Below the pieces are notes generated by a model that was not told the origin of the DNA, made no database searches, and saw only the letters and a program-made list of their open reading frames with translations. A program made the translations under genes and the position numbers. From the NCBI GenBank assembly GCA_948567375.1, contig OX419760.1:25544001-25608000 (forward strand): DNA of 64,000 bases, read 5' to 3'. Origin of the DNA: Lunularia cruciata. Taxonomy: Eukaryota > Streptophyta > Marchantiopsida > Lunulariales > Lunulariaceae. Positions 44,603 to 56,990 of this stretch are shown here, piece after piece. Numbering within the stretch: the first letter of the stretch is position 1; every line of letters begins with the position of its first letter.

Positions 44603-44907
44603 TAATCAGATTGTTTACAACTTGAATTAACTCAAATCAGATCAGTACTTGATCTGATCCTCAACAACTTGCCAATAATAGGCGTTGATTACAGTCAAGC
44701 CACACTCACTTTATCTAAGAGACTCCAGGTGATGCTTGCCGGCTTTTTGTCCACTCTAGCCAAGAATTCAAAGGCTCAACATCAAAGAAGTGAGCTCTCT
44801 GGAACTGCACTTCCAAGGCATAATCTTGATTTCAACCTAGGTCTCATCCCAATGGTCCCATTGATGGCACACTTGAAAATAGGCCCCACCATGAAGTAAG
44901 TACCCCA
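44603..44907 (-). repeat. Element D 5' LTR-like segment
   Basis: Aligns with 37460-37787 on the same strand (CTTGATCTGATCCTCAA, TTGATTACAGTCAAGCC, GGCCCCACCATGAAGT). The outer end is TGGGGTACTTACTTCATGG on the minus strand. The inner end near TGATGTAATCAG is not followed by a clear PBS, so the inner border is uncertain. Confidence 0.7.
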
Positions 44908-45614
44908 AAAATGAAATGAAATGAAGTTTAGATGCGACACTACAAATGGCGTGACATTGGTCTAAAACCACCCATTTCACTTCAAAAATTTATAAATTTT
45001 TATGCAAGATGGTCTCTCTCAAATTTGTAGAATAGATGGTAGAAGATTTTGCACTTAATTTTCTTGGAAAATTTCAGAATAATTCAACGCAAAATAGAAA
45101 AATGACAAACTCTATTAAAAGTTCTAGAGATCATGCAATCTATGAGAATTGTTTACCTTACCACCTTCCAAAAATTCTAGCTCAATGCGTGTGATAGCTC
45201 TTACAATAATTTTGGGTGTCTCAACTAAAAAAATCCAAACTCTCCTCTTTGAAAATTTTAGATCTAGATCCAAAACTTGAGATTCTGCTCAAAATCATCA
45301 TAATTCCCAAAGTCTACAATCCATCTCACATAATCGCTCCAAATCCTCTCATGTGTATAAGATGTATAATAGAATATGAAAAGCATCATAACAAACTATG
45401 GGGTAGAAAATTGAGTTCAAGTTCTCTAACATAAGTTTAGCACTCTCTTTACCTAATGTACTCTCCAAGTGTGCTCTCATTGTCTCCTTTTTGTCTTATA
45501 TGCAATTGAACATAGAACATTATCATGTTGTCCAAAGAGGTCTCGACAATGGAACACAAAATGTGAGCCAACTTATCTCTCACTCAAGATAAAATTCTGA
45601 TGGATATTAAGGTA
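44908..45614. other. AT-rich unassigned stretch
   Basis: It holds short frames but no recognised domain. It could be the 5' leader of element E if the LTR-like repeat at 45615 is E's 5' LTR. Confidence 0.4.
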
Positions 45615-46005
45615 GCACACCATGAACTAAGAAGGCAAGGAACCCCAACTCCATCACATTCCTCAAAAGCTAGAACTCCAAGGTACCTCCAAGATTCAGA
45701 TATTACTCACATTACTCACTCCCATAGAGAACTCAATGAGAGAGAGATAGTTGTAAATGAAAGGATGATGGGTACCTCCTCACCCTAGCTTATAAACTTA
45801 TGATAAAGTTACACACAAAAATCAGTAATGATTGGAGTAACTCAAGTTACTAGGCTAAAGGTTATATAAATTCTAAAGTCTACAAGAATTTCCATATACA
45901 TGGGAATAATCCTATGACTAGGTAGTCTTATCCTCACCTACCAACTAAGTCAAGGACTCCTTCACATGGGCTATCCTTGGACTATAGAGAAATCCATTGG
46001 CATGG
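45615..46005 (-). repeat. LTR-like repeat, element E type, right copy
   Basis: Matches 26080-26425 in order and orientation (CACACCATGnACTAAGAAG, ACTCCAAGGnACCTCCAAGA, GAAAGGATGATG, CATGGGAATAATCCTATGA). It has extra bases near 45640-45700. The TATA-like site on the minus strand is weaker (TTTATAAGC). Confidence 0.6.
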
Positions 46006-46671
46006 AATTTAACTTCCATTTACCAAAAAACCAATATCCTTGCTAAATAGACACGGATTTGGATATAACACCCGAGTGTCCATGCTAATTTGGTTTGACC
46101 ATTGTTCAATATTCATTATTCCAATCCAAACTTTTGAAAAAGCACTAGAATACCCATAGTTCATAGATTTATTATAGTTGAGATAAAATGAAAGAATTTA
46201 TAAAGTATGGTGCTCATCATTTCTATAGAAAAGCTATTGTCCACTTTCATAGATTCTAAAAATCTTAAATCCTTTGCTTGCATCTATTGTCTCCCTTCAA
46301 TCCCCTTTCACTTTCATGCACTCTATCTATAGTCTCTAAACCAAGAATTATGATAATCATAATTAGAACCTCCATAATAAAACCCATAATACCCTAATGA
46401 TTGCTTGTAAAATTCCTCCTCAATTGTTAGACATCTTGAAAATCTCCACTGCTTGAGCCACACTCCTAGGAGAATTCAAGAATCACCAACAACCTTCCCT
46501 TACTAAAAGGCCTCCTAAAGTAAACCGCATCATCCCCTTAAATAAAGAAAAACACAAATGGACAAGTAGAAGCCAAGTGACATGCAAGAAGATACATAAG
46601 TATGAGGAACTCATAAAATGGGAAGTTAGGGAAAAACAAGTACAAGAAAACTAAAGTCTAAGAAAAAATAA
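46006..46671. other. AT-rich unassigned stretch
   Basis: No gene family or repeat recognised. Confidence 0.4.
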
Positions 46672-47600
46672 ACTTCAAATGGTTATAACTTCTTCTCTAG
46701 AACTTCACTTTACACAATCTTGGTGTTTATGGAAAACCCTTGAGAAGACACTTCCAATAAGATTAACCATATCCTATTTTTACAAGTAATCATAGAGAAA
46801 ACAACCCCAACATGAATTGTGGGATTCCTTTTCAAGCATGTAAGATTTGATTGTGGGATGCCTTGTGGGATCCAATTGCAGGATTTCCTTAGTTGGAATC
46901 AACTCTAGGAAGACAAAAACCTTCAGTTGGTTGTAACTTCTTTTATAGATTTCTATTTGTCACAATCTTGATGTATATAGAAAGCCCTTCAGATGACACT
47001 TCCAATGAGATAATGGATGATCCGTTTGGACTAATATCCATTAAGAAATTAGTTGCAATTTGAATTGTGGGATACCTTGCCTTAAGCTTGCAGGATTCTT
47101 TTGTAGGACTCCTTGTGAGATCCAACTAAGGGATTCTTTTAGCAAGAACCAAGTCCAAGAAGACATGAACCTTCAACTAGCTGTAAGTTCTTTTGAGACT
47201 TTTTCTTTGTCATGATTTTAGTATCTACATAAAGCCCTTGAGATGAAACTTCCAACAAGATGATACATGCTCCATTTGGACCAATATTCATTGAGAAATA
47301 AGCCTTGATGTGAATTGCGGGATGCTATGCCTTGGGCTTGCAGGATTTGATTATAGAATGCCATATGCAATCCAACTATGGGATTTCTTCAATAGGGATC
47401 AACTCCAAGAAGATAGGAACCTTGAACTAGTTGTAACTTCTTTTGTAGGTTTTTTTTTTATCACAATTTGGTCTCTACGGGAAGTCCTTGAGAAGATGCT
47501 TCAACAAAATGATGCATGCCTTGTTTGGACTAGTATCCACCAAGAAATCAGCTCCAACATGAATTGTAGGATGCCCTGTCTTAGCCAATTTCTCAGCCAT
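46672..47600. repeat. Satellite-like tandem array, ~250-bp period, about 3.7 units
   Basis: Units start near 46672, 46919, 47169 and 47420, each with CTTCAAnTnGTTGTAACTTC at the start. All contain TTGTCACAATCTTG, AAGCCCTTGAGAAGA, CATGAATTGTGGGATGCC, GCTTGCAGGATTTGATT and GATCCAACTATGGGATTTCT. Copies are clearly diverged but keep their order. The array does not encode a continuous protein. Confidence 0.85.
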
Positions 47601-48420
47601 AATAAGCATGCCATAAGCATGTAGTAGCTTGTAATAAGCCCTTAGTTCAACCTAGTTCAATCTTAACACAACAAGGATTTTAGAGCTTGAGAGAAATTAT
47701 ATTGAAACATATTTGAACTTGTCTTTTTTTGAGTAGGAAATCCAATTTACAACACCATGCAAACAAGGCTTGCGGGCACATGAGTTCTCAACTCTTTCCT
47801 CAAAGCCAACTAACTATATTTGCACCATGGTTCAATTTGTAGACCTAAGGATTATGCTAAGCAATTATATCTACTTGCAAGGATTGAGTATCTATAGATG
47901 ATTATCCTATTTTGGGGCACAAGCACACTCATATAAGCCACTTGTGCCTTTGAGTAGAGTAATCATCTCAAGAATTTAGGAGATAATAAATTTTTTTTAG
48001 GGTAACCATATATTGTTGGGCAAAAATGCCAAGTTTAAGTGTGGGAAATGTCCTCTATGAGATTGTACAAAATCAAGATGCGGGAGAAAGAACTATTGTG
48101 GGAACAAAAAATAGCAAGACACACAAGAGAAGGATATGTTGCAAGATCCTACGTCATGGGATGTGCAAGGTGAGTCATTTGCGGGTTGACCCAATTCAAG
48201 TATGGGATGAATTCTTTCTGGGAAAGTACAATGGCAAAGTAGATAAGTGGGCAATTCAGGCAATTAAGATGGCACTCTGACTATGTCAAAGTTGTAATCT
48301 ATAGAGAAATATAAGGATTAGGAGCCAATTGGCATTAATGGTGGTGGTGCAAGAAGGAGATAATGGCCATAATAAGAGCACTGTTAGGAGTTAGAAAATT
48401 ATTTTTAGGTTAAGACATTG
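47601..48420. other. Stretch before element G, possible U3
   Basis: It contains an unassigned 84-codon forward frame (48026-48280) of uncertain meaning. The last approximately 130 bases lead into a TATA box, so part may be the U3 of element G. Confidence 0.4.
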
Positions 48421-48432
48421 GTATATAAGTGG
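48421..48432 (+). promoter_or_regulatory. TATA box of element G
   Basis: GTATATAAGTGG is followed by a TTCATTCATTCATTAATTC leader, a typical LTR promoter layout. A second LTR was not found, so its LTR nature is inferred. Confidence 0.55.
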
Positions 48433-48539
48433 GCTTATGCCACTCAGCGGCAGTTTTTCATTCATTCATTAATTCACTTGCAAATCAGGTTTGGGAGTTT
48501 TTTCTGCTCTTGGTAAGCACTTTTGCCCAAGGAAACCCA

Positions 48540-49640
48540 TCCACCTCAACACCACACCCTATAGCTGCACAACCTCTACAGAAACACCTATCCCAACTCT
48601 TGCTGCCCTTGTAGCTACTACCATGATTGCATCAACCTCAAGAGGAGGAAATAATTGTATGCTCCACCGGAAAAATATTGTTCATAGGGTAAGAAGATTT
48701 CAAATCATTTGTATGAATGTTTGTATAACATGAAATATTATGGATGATATTGACATGGCATGACAAATTGACCAATATTTCATCAAAGTTGTGCAACATT
48801 GGTTCAATGACCTAGCCCTTGACACAAGGACAAGTTACACATTGATACAAGTTTAAGAATACAAGAATACATCTTGCCAAGGCGGCAAGAACAAATCAAG
48901 AACAAGATAAACCATCTTTGAAAAGGACACAGTGAAACCATGCAAGAATTTATTCAAAGGTTTCAATACATATCATCAATGATCACACAGCTCCAGATCC
49001 TATTATGGCTCTCAATTGGTTGAATAATGCAATACTTGAGGATATTAAAAAATTACTCATCTATAAAAAATCTACTATTCTAGCTCAAGCATTTGATGAA
49101 GCACAATGTTGAGCTCATTGTAATGACCAAGACATGGTCTTACCAGATCCTTGCTACATAATACTAAGATCCAAAGGCAATGTAATGCATAATCCCTATC
49201 CTATTACTCAAGGATTCCAACAGCCAAATTATTTCTATGGAGGAACTTTTGCAATTATGCCAGCTCAATATGGGATACCACAACCAATACCCGTACATGA
49301 TCATATACTTGTAGTGATTCTAAAATTACTCATGTAGCTCTTCTAGCTTCATTGGGATTGATAGCTCCCATAGCTATCAATGTTCATGCAGCAGATACCA
49401 AAATAGAGGACGCTTTGGTGAAGTTGGCACATCTTGAGAATCTTCACCTAGCATGATAGCCTCAAGAACAAAATCTTGTGAAGATACTACCAAGGGAGAG
49501 ATCTCTTGTATACATTGCTTGAAATAAGGACACACCAATGCTCAATGTGCCATCCTAGATATTCCAAATTATTGTGTTTGTTGTGGAAATTATAGACACA
49601 TAATGGAAAATTGTAGAACACTCAAAAGGCAATAGAAGCC
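48540..49640 (+). pseudogene. Element G: gag with tandem zinc knuckles
   Basis: Broken forward frames. The end has two zinc knuckles in one frame, CIHCLK-stop-GHTNAQC (49507-49548) and CVCCGNYRHIMENC (49573-49614), separated by eight codons. Both fit CX2CX4HX4C, but the first holds a stop. Upstream parts (HWFNDLALDTRTSY-like) fit a gag core only loosely. Confidence 0.68.
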
Positions 49641-50990
49641 TCAAGAAGGAAAGGCACATGTTGTGGATATTATCCCACAACATAACAACTTCAAACAACA
49701 CTTGTGGGATCTGCCCTTTGTGGAGGAAGAGGAAATAGACAAGGAAAAGGATCTCTCAGACCTGAAATATGCTATCACATTTGTAATGAGAATCACTATT
49801 AAAACCAATGTCCCAACAAGCTTGGCCATTGCACATTTTGCTCTAGAGCACATACCATTGTGTAATACTTGGACTTTTGGAACTTTATTATTGAGGCCCA
49901 AGGAGGGGTTATATAGAATGAACCAGACAATAATGGTAGTCCTCATGGGAATGTGCATTTCATCATGTTTTAGGAAAGTTCTCCTACGGCCATACAATCT
50001 CAATCAATGAAGTTGCTATTATGGAGGCAAGTGTGTTCCTCACAACTTATGCTTGCACTTGTGCAGTACTTGATCCAAACAACAACTCTAATTTTGAGAG
50101 TTACTCCCCTATGAGTTTAGATGAAGAAACCATGTGGGATGAAACCCCTCAAGTTGCTTTGGAAATGTATAGGGCCGTAGTTCCTATTTTTGATACTCAA
50201 GCAAAGCAACCACCAACTTATGTCATACATGGCTATGACATAATTGCTGATCTGGCTAACATAAAAGCTAGTATTATTATCAAGCAACTTTGTAAAGTTT
50301 CTCCTATGGAGCATATGAAGTTGTGGAACTTCTTATTGAAGGAAAAACCCTCAGAGTGCTTCAAAGATTTGCCAACTATGAATGTTTACCCATAAGGATG
50401 CAATCTCATAGACATATAGTTAGATTGCATCCGTATGGGTTATGGGTATCAACTATAGGTCCATGTTTGGATGCAATCTAACTAACTTCAACTATGGGAA
50501 CCATAGTAGTAATAGGGGGGGGGGAGGGTAGGTACCTCCCATAGTGCTGTGGTTGACATAGTTCAAATGGATCATCATGTGTTCTACACTAAGGTCAATC
50601 ACCCAAACATTTCATAACCATCCAAGGGAATGTCATTCCAAAATGTCACATAGACTTTGGCAAATATAATGACCAAAGGTGTTATGGAAACATTGGGATT
50701 GAAGGATATAGCAAAGACATCCATCCTCCTCCAAATAGCCAATGGGAGAAGACATCGCTCTCTCAAAGTGTTGTCCAAGGTCCCTACATTCATCAGCGAG
50801 AAGAAATGTTTGTCGGCTACTTGATAATAGATTATCTTGCTTTAGCATAATTTCCACTTGTATTGGGAGTCCCATAGCTAGTGGACATTGATGTTGTCAC
50901 CTCATGGGACCTAAGGTTAACTTACCAAAGAAGTAAGTTAACCCTAAGAAGGAAAACAAATCACATTGAACTTCTAATGTACCCAATATA
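49641..50990 (+). pseudogene. Element G: gag-pol linker and aspartic protease, decayed
   Basis: A 115-codon frame (49663-50010) and a 124-codon frame (50021-50395) with SPMSLDEETMWDETPQVALE and YVIHGYDIIADLANIKASII are not assigned. From about 50560, IMTKGVMETLGLKDIAKTSI, LLQIANGRRHRSLKVLSKVP, TFISEKK and then LIIDYLALA and FPLVLGVP in other frames match the body of a retroelement aspartic protease (PVLLGRPW-like end). The catalytic triad is not visible. Confidence 0.62.
50417..50484. repeat. 16-bp perfect inverted repeat, third arm copy nearby
   Basis: TAGTTAGATTGCATCC (50417-50432) pairs with 50469-50484. A further GGATGCAATCT copy lies at 50396-50406, so the first arm can pair on either side. 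A G-homopolymer follows at 50515-50524. Confidence 0.82.
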
Positions 50991-51939
50991 ATCTATGTCA
51001 AGCTTAGATCATGAAGGAGAACCAAGATTTAGCATAAATGCATGGATTTCTACTCACATTGATAGCAATGAGGAAATCATAGATGCTATTGCTAATTTTT
51101 TCTTTACAAGCAAAGAAGAGATGAGCAGCCATGCCACACCTAATGTAACAACTGCCACAAAATCACATGGTCTTAATCCCACTCTTTGACCTTAGTCACA
51201 AAATGTTTCTAGCATGAATGCTTCTACGGTTCCAAAGGATGCCTCTTTGAACTTTGAGGATGGCTCTCTTAAGTTTGGTGATGGAGGTTTTTGCCAAAAA
51301 ATGCACTCCTACCTTACACATAGGAACATAAACACAAAGCTATGGCTACCTCTTGCTTTTATATCAAAGATGACATTGATTGTCAAGACAAAAGAGTCTA
51401 GCAAAGAATCCATTCATCTTAATGGACTTCTTCCTAATGATACTCTTATATCTCAAGGAGAATCAAGGAAGCCTACTATGTGTAAAGAGATTTTTACTAT
51501 GGATGATAGTTTTGCATCCAAGTAGCTCAAGCTATTTGTAGGACAAGCTCTTGTCATCTTTGATGATCATGTGGAGAAGCACACAAAATGGGTTGAAATG
51601 TAACAAGAAGTTAATCAAATAGTACACAAGGACAAATTGCATGATAATTTTGGAGAAACCTCCAAAATAGTCATCTAAAACCATCCTTCTCCACTTGTAG
51701 ATTGTAAATGAGTTTCATGATCTTGATATCTTGCAAATAGATGAAACATCTAAATGTGTTAAGATCAATGCCAATATGTCAATTGAATATTGAACTACCT
51801 ATAAAGACCTCTTTTGAGAGTTTTGAGAGTTTTGAGATGTGTTTCCCTATGACTACACAAAACTCATGGGTGTTGATCCCCAAATGTGCCAACATCAAAT
51901 CTTACTATATCCAAATGCTATTGTAATAAGATCCAAACC

Positions 51940-52440
51940 ATGTAGGTTGAACTCCAATTACTCTTAGAAAGTGCAAGACAAATTGGAGAAGGTATTGAAA
52001 GGCAGGTTTATCTATCCCATAAGAGAAATAGAATTGGCCTCCCCAATCTTGGTGTCCCTAAAAACGATGCAAGAAAGGTCCATATTTGTATGGACTTTCA
52101 GAAATTGAATGCCTAGACCATCTCAAACATCCCTTTCTGATCTTGTTCATAAACACACTATTGGACCAATTGGCCCATAGCCAATTATTTTCATTCATGG
52201 ATGGATTCTAGCTACAACTAGATCACTATTTCTCTAGAAGATCAATACAAGAATACCTTTGTCATGGAGTGGGGGACCTACAATTACCAAGTGATGCCCT
52301 TTGGATTGAAAAATGCTCCCTTGCCATTCCAATGCTATATGATGAACTCCTTTGGTGCAGTAAGGAAGGACATGGAATTATATCTTGATGATATGTGCAT
52401 GTATAGCTCCCACAATGAAAATATCAGCATGCTAAGGGCT
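51940..52440 (+). pseudogene. Element G: reverse transcriptase, truncated
   Basis: ELASPILVSLKTMQERS, KVHICMDFQKLNA, EDQYKNTFVMEWGTYNYQVM, PFGLKNAPLPFQCYMMNSFG and the catalytic turn ELYLDDMCMYSSHNENISML. The sequence then changes at about 52440 to unrelated DNA, so RNase H and integrase are absent. Stops and frameshifts occur in the first half. Confidence 0.85.
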
Positions 52441-55300
52441 GTTCTATGTTGTGGTACCCACATTTTTTTGGTTTTGTTATCTTTTGAAGAAGAAGTGTAC
52501 AATCAAAGTTGAATTGAAGCCAAATGGCAGAAGAAAGGAGAAGAATAGTGTTTTTGGGTTAGACCCAAAGAAGCTTTGGGTCAGTAGAGCGAAACACAGA
52601 TCTGAGTGGGCAGAGGTTAAACCCAAAGTAGGAAAGCTTTTCCTCAGGGTGATCAACCTAAGGCAAGGACCATGTAACAACTTTTGTTTGGGTGTGGCAA
52701 TCAAGAACATATGATCAAAAAAATGGCTGAATCTTGAGCAAGAGAAAGGCTGAGAGTGACAAGAGTAATCCATACAGACAGTCTGATTTGTAAGGGAAGA
52801 GTGATGGTAGAATGACCACACATTGCAGAACTATAAGGTGAATACTTGGTTGAGGAATCTTTGAGATGTCAAGCAAGTATCGTGTGTCTCTAAGTAGTTG
52901 ACCCAAAGGAATGTGGATTATGAAGCCAAGCAAGACTTCAATTTTCAAGAATCTAGAGGGAGTGAGGATTTTGCATCTAGGAGACGGGAGGATCCTTTTC
53001 TAGCTACCCTGAGTAAGAGATCACACAATGCCAATGAAGGGTGAGAAGAAGAGTCACTCACTCATAGTGAGAAATCTTATGATTCAAAGGTCAAATATGA
53101 TAGCAAGGATGGATGTCTTGAGTACACTTCATATCACATTTTTGGCCTGGAATCAGAACTTGAGTTTTCTAGGGTTCATGGCAGAAGTAGGTGTGGGAAA
53201 TTGTGAGTAGGGTCTCAAGGAAGAAGGAAAGAGAGGCAATCCGGCTCAATGGACATTGGGAGATTGGAGATTGGTTATGGGGAGAGAGGCTAGTGAAGAA
53301 ACCAGGGCTGCATTCTTTGGGAAGGGAGAGTCTGTAGAAGAGACAACAGAAATCCACAATTCCTTTAGTGCTCCGTATACAAAGAATATGTATAAGGTCA
53401 ATACCTATTGAGACCCAATAAGGCAAAGTATTTTTTGGGAGATGATGGCACTCTTCAAGCCAGATCAAATCACGTATGTGATGAAGCACCAAGTAATGTT
53501 CTTCCACCAAATGTTTGCAGGAGCACCAATGAATTGGGCAAAGTGTTTTCCCTAGCAAATGTGGCAGATTGTGTGGAATTGGAGAGATACAAAGAATAAG
53601 TATGGGCAATACCTATTGAGACCCAATAAGGCAAAGCATTGTTGGGGAGATGATGGCACTCTTCAAGCCAGATCAAATCACGTATGTGATGAAGCACCAA
53701 GTAATGTTCTTCCACCAAATGTTTGTAGGAGCACCAATGAATTGGGCAAAGTGTTTTCCCTAGCAAATGTGGCAGATTGTGTGGAATTAGAGAGATCAAG
53801 CAACTCTACTCTATTTGGTGCCATTTGCAGTGCACTTCTACTTTGGGTTGAATCTGATGAAGGAGATGGAGCGGAAGAAGATGATGTCTCACTTTCATTT
53901 GGATTTACAAAAAAAAAGTGGATGAGGAGGAGCAGTAGTACATCTGACAACTCCAAATTTGTGATGACCACTATACAAGAATGGGCCAAAACACAAAGGT
54001 AGCGGTGACTATTCCAAAGACAAAGAATCAGAGTCATCTCGAGGAGATGGTGTCACCAGTTCAGCTTGGAAAGACAAGGAAGGTGAACCTGAAGCACGAC
54101 ATTGTAGTGATCAATGAGTCATTGGGGGCAGAAGAATTAGAAGAAGAAACCAATTATAAGTCAGAAGACTTATGATTGGGCAAAGAGGAAGAACCATAGT
54201 TCATGCTATGGAGTGAAGAGTTGAGCACTGGAAGTGAGGATGAACCTAAAGTTCAGCAACAAGGAGAGAACAATGTTGAGGAAGAAGATCAGGAGTTCCA
54301 TGCCACAATTGACTGCATGGGAGGAGGAGATATTTTTGTCTAGAATTGCCATGGATGGAGATTGAAGAAGCCCAAGAAGCCAAACCAAAGTTGGGGTTTC
54401 AAAAAGGGATGAGATCAAAGAGAAGTGTGCAGACCGTAGTTGCAGAACCAAGTAAAGCAAGTAAAGTAGATGAAGAGGGAGAAAACTTGATGAAATGACT
54501 TTGAATGTAAGAAGATCAAGACTTCAAAGTAAAGCTCAAGTAGAAGAAGCGATGAAGGAGGTAGAGCCCAAAGATCAAGAAATTGTAAGAGACTTTGATG
54601 GGGTGAAATACTTGTCAAAGATTGTTGTCCATTGTTATTGCAATTGAAGAAGAAGAGAGAAGAGTTGAAGGAAAGTCATTCAAAGTTGAAGGATGAATTG
54701 AGAGTAGTAAAATATATGAGTGAAGAAAGTTTAGAGTTAAGAAGGAAGTTAATCCAAGGAGAAAAGGAAGCCAAAGAACTTTAAGCTAAGGCATAACTTT
54801 AGAGGAAGGAATTTGAGAGCCTAGAAAAAGACTTTCTAAAGAGAGGCAAAGCAATGGCAAAGCAAGACAAAGATCAAAGGGAGTAATGGCAAAGATTGAG
54901 ACATTAAGAGCAAAAGTGCTTGATGCTCAAGTAGAAGTTATTCATTTGAAGGCTATGGCAACAATGATAGGACAAGAGTTGGATAGTTTGAAAATGAGTG
55001 CAACAAAGAAAGATCAAGCTTGGAAAGAGAATTGACTATGCAAAGTCAAGAGGAGGAAATATTGTGTAGTTTAATCAAAGGAATGGAAGTGCAATTAAGA
55101 CAAAATGTGAAGGAGAAGGAAGTATTGAAAGCCGAGTTGGAAGATGAAATGAAGATGTATAGGGAGGAGTTGTAGGTGGAAAGAGAAAAGATGAAGACAA
55201 ATAAGCTGAAGATAGATGATGAAGTAGTTTTGTAGTGAAGTTGCCTACTTTAAAAGAATCTAAGTGATCACAATTGAAGGCTGTTTGGAAAGGTTTGATA
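52441..55300 (+). pseudogene. Gag-like and coiled-coil protein remnant
   Basis: Begins after the broken RT of G. Near 52682-52720 a C-x2-C-x4-H pattern (CLG/CGNQEHMIKK, one-base frame change) resembles a zinc knuckle without the last Cys. Then come KPDQITYVMKHQVMFFHQMF and VGAPMNWAKCF, an acidic part (SEELSTGSEDEPKVQQQGEN) and from about 54640 to 55200 a Glu/Lys-rich heptad-like stretch (KKKREELKESHSKLKDELRV, ESLELRRKLIQGEKEAKEL). Stops are scattered. I recognise no enzyme. It may be the gag of a non-autonomous element or a captured host gene. A 208-bp duplication lies within. Confidence 0.5.
53378..53795 (+). repeat. 208-bp tandem duplication
   Basis: Units 53378-53587 and 53588-53795. Both contain AATACCTATTGAGACCCAAT, CTCTTCAAGCCAGATCAAAT and CAGATTGTGTGGAATT, with few changes, so it is recent. 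The period is not a multiple of three, and different frames stay open in the two units. Confidence 0.95.
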
Positions 55301-56990
55301 GTATTGTGATTATGGGAGTTATTAATTTATGATGAGACTATGATCCATGCTTGTTACTCTCTTTGAGGTGTGATTTCTACCAGAGAGATTAAAGACACGA
55401 CTAAGAAGAACTAAGTGTTACTGTTTTATTTTGTATTTGACCATTTCTGACTTGTATCTTTCTGGGAACAAACATTACTACTGATTACCGTAAAAGTGAT
55501 ACTTGCCGGGTTGTCTCATATGCATTTGCAAGAAAGTGAAGATTTCTCTAAATCCACACAAGTGTCTATGAACCATCTCTTGTTGACTCCTCCTTGGTTA
55601 CATGGTCTACAAAAATGGCATGATGGTGGATCCCAAGAAGATCCAAGTCATTCAAGGGTGGCTCATACTAGAGATTGTGAGTGAGCAAAGAAGGTTCTTA
55701 GGTTGTACATGATATTAAAAGAGATATGTTTATATGTATGTTGAGATAACCTCTACATAGATGGGCCTCTTGCATGCCATAGTCTACTTTTTGTGAACCA
55801 AAAAATGCACCAAAATATTTAAAAATTTAAAGTAAAATTTGGCCATTGCTCCAATTTTGGCAGCACCAAAGTGGGAGTTGGTTTTTCATGTTTTTTTATA
55901 TACCTCTAACATGGTGTGACAAACTTTTATTGATTTATTAATAGTATAATTGGTAAGAACAAGTTGTTCCCACAAGAAATAAAGATAAAATGTCACAATA
56001 TCACTAGTTATCTATTCTTGCCTATTTAACCTCTTGGGCAAAAATCACTCTCAAAAGAGTGTAAAGATACCCCCTATGGCATCCTAAAAAAAAGAGAAAT
56101 TAACAACCACTCACACAAAAGATCTCATCTAAAAAGCCCTTGATAGGTGGTTCACTTCATGCCAAATATCTCTTCTTAAGAGCCACTTTTATCCCATCTA
56201 CTAGGCCCTTTTTGTAGGTTTATTTAACCCCAAAGGTTAATTTTAAGGCTGAAGGTCAGTTTTCAAGCCAAAGGTTCTTTCATCTTGAGGCCAATGTTGA
56301 TAACTCACATCTCTTCCTAGAAATGCGATCCCAATGAAATCCAAAATTGATCTTTTACTTGGCTTTTCTATGTTGTGATATTATCAATGCTCCATTGTTT
56401 CCAAAATCTTTCCTCACATTCACTTGCTTGTTCATAATTTCAAGGATGACTTCCTTGATAATGTACAAATTCCTTGCACAGGTACTCAAGCACTCATTCT
56501 TACTGAATGTCAAGGGTAACTTCCTTGATTTAGTAATTTATGATTTGTGTGTTTGAGTAATTTCTTAGGAAATTACTCAAACACACACTCGTAATGCAAG
56601 ATTCCTCACCTCTACTTGACCAAATGTACAACCAAAGATATAAGTGAAAGCAATCCAACACAAAGAATTAGAAAAATCTTAAGCTGAATACTTTGATTAT
56701 GAATAAAATGGACATAGCTTTCATGGGTCACAATCCATACATAAAATTTCCTACTCTTGATGTTGAAGATGATCAATGGCTAAGAGTGCTAGAAATCTTC
56801 TAATTATGCCTACTCCATTTATGACTAATCCTACCTACTGATCTTATCCTAGGTACAATTAAGAAGTGATTAGATAACCACCACCAATCACAAACTACTA
56901 CATGTTGTTTACTCCATGTACAATTATAGTTCTAAAATCTTTGGCTACAAAATGTCATGCAGTCAATAAATAATATCAGCAACGACCTTC
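55301..56990. other. Unassigned stretch with one hairpin
   Basis: No recognised gene. The frame 55496-55684 (plus) is short and unassigned. The hairpin at 56546-56587 is listed separately. Confidence 0.4.
56546..56587. repeat. Perfect 19-bp inverted repeat, 4-nt loop
   Basis: TGTGTGTTTGAGTAATTTC (56546-56564) is exactly complementary to 56569-56587 across TTAG. Like the hairpin at 6504-6573 it has a tetranucleotide loop. Confidence 0.92.

Larger units (their letters stand above)
37375..44907 (-). mobile_element. Element D: Ty3/gypsy element with internal deletion
   Basis: Reverse-oriented element: LTR (44603-44907), leader, gag with two zinc knuckles, a long decayed spacer and protease region, RT, RNase H, the start of integrase, then directly the other LTR-like segment. 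The integrase core and tail present in element A are absent. A target duplication could not be shown. An inverted relative begins at 60826. Confidence 0.75.

Noticed and set aside
50514-50526. G-homopolymer as a quadruplex regulatory site
   Set aside because: A single run of about ten G is not four spaced tracts, and homopolymer length is error-prone in assemblies.
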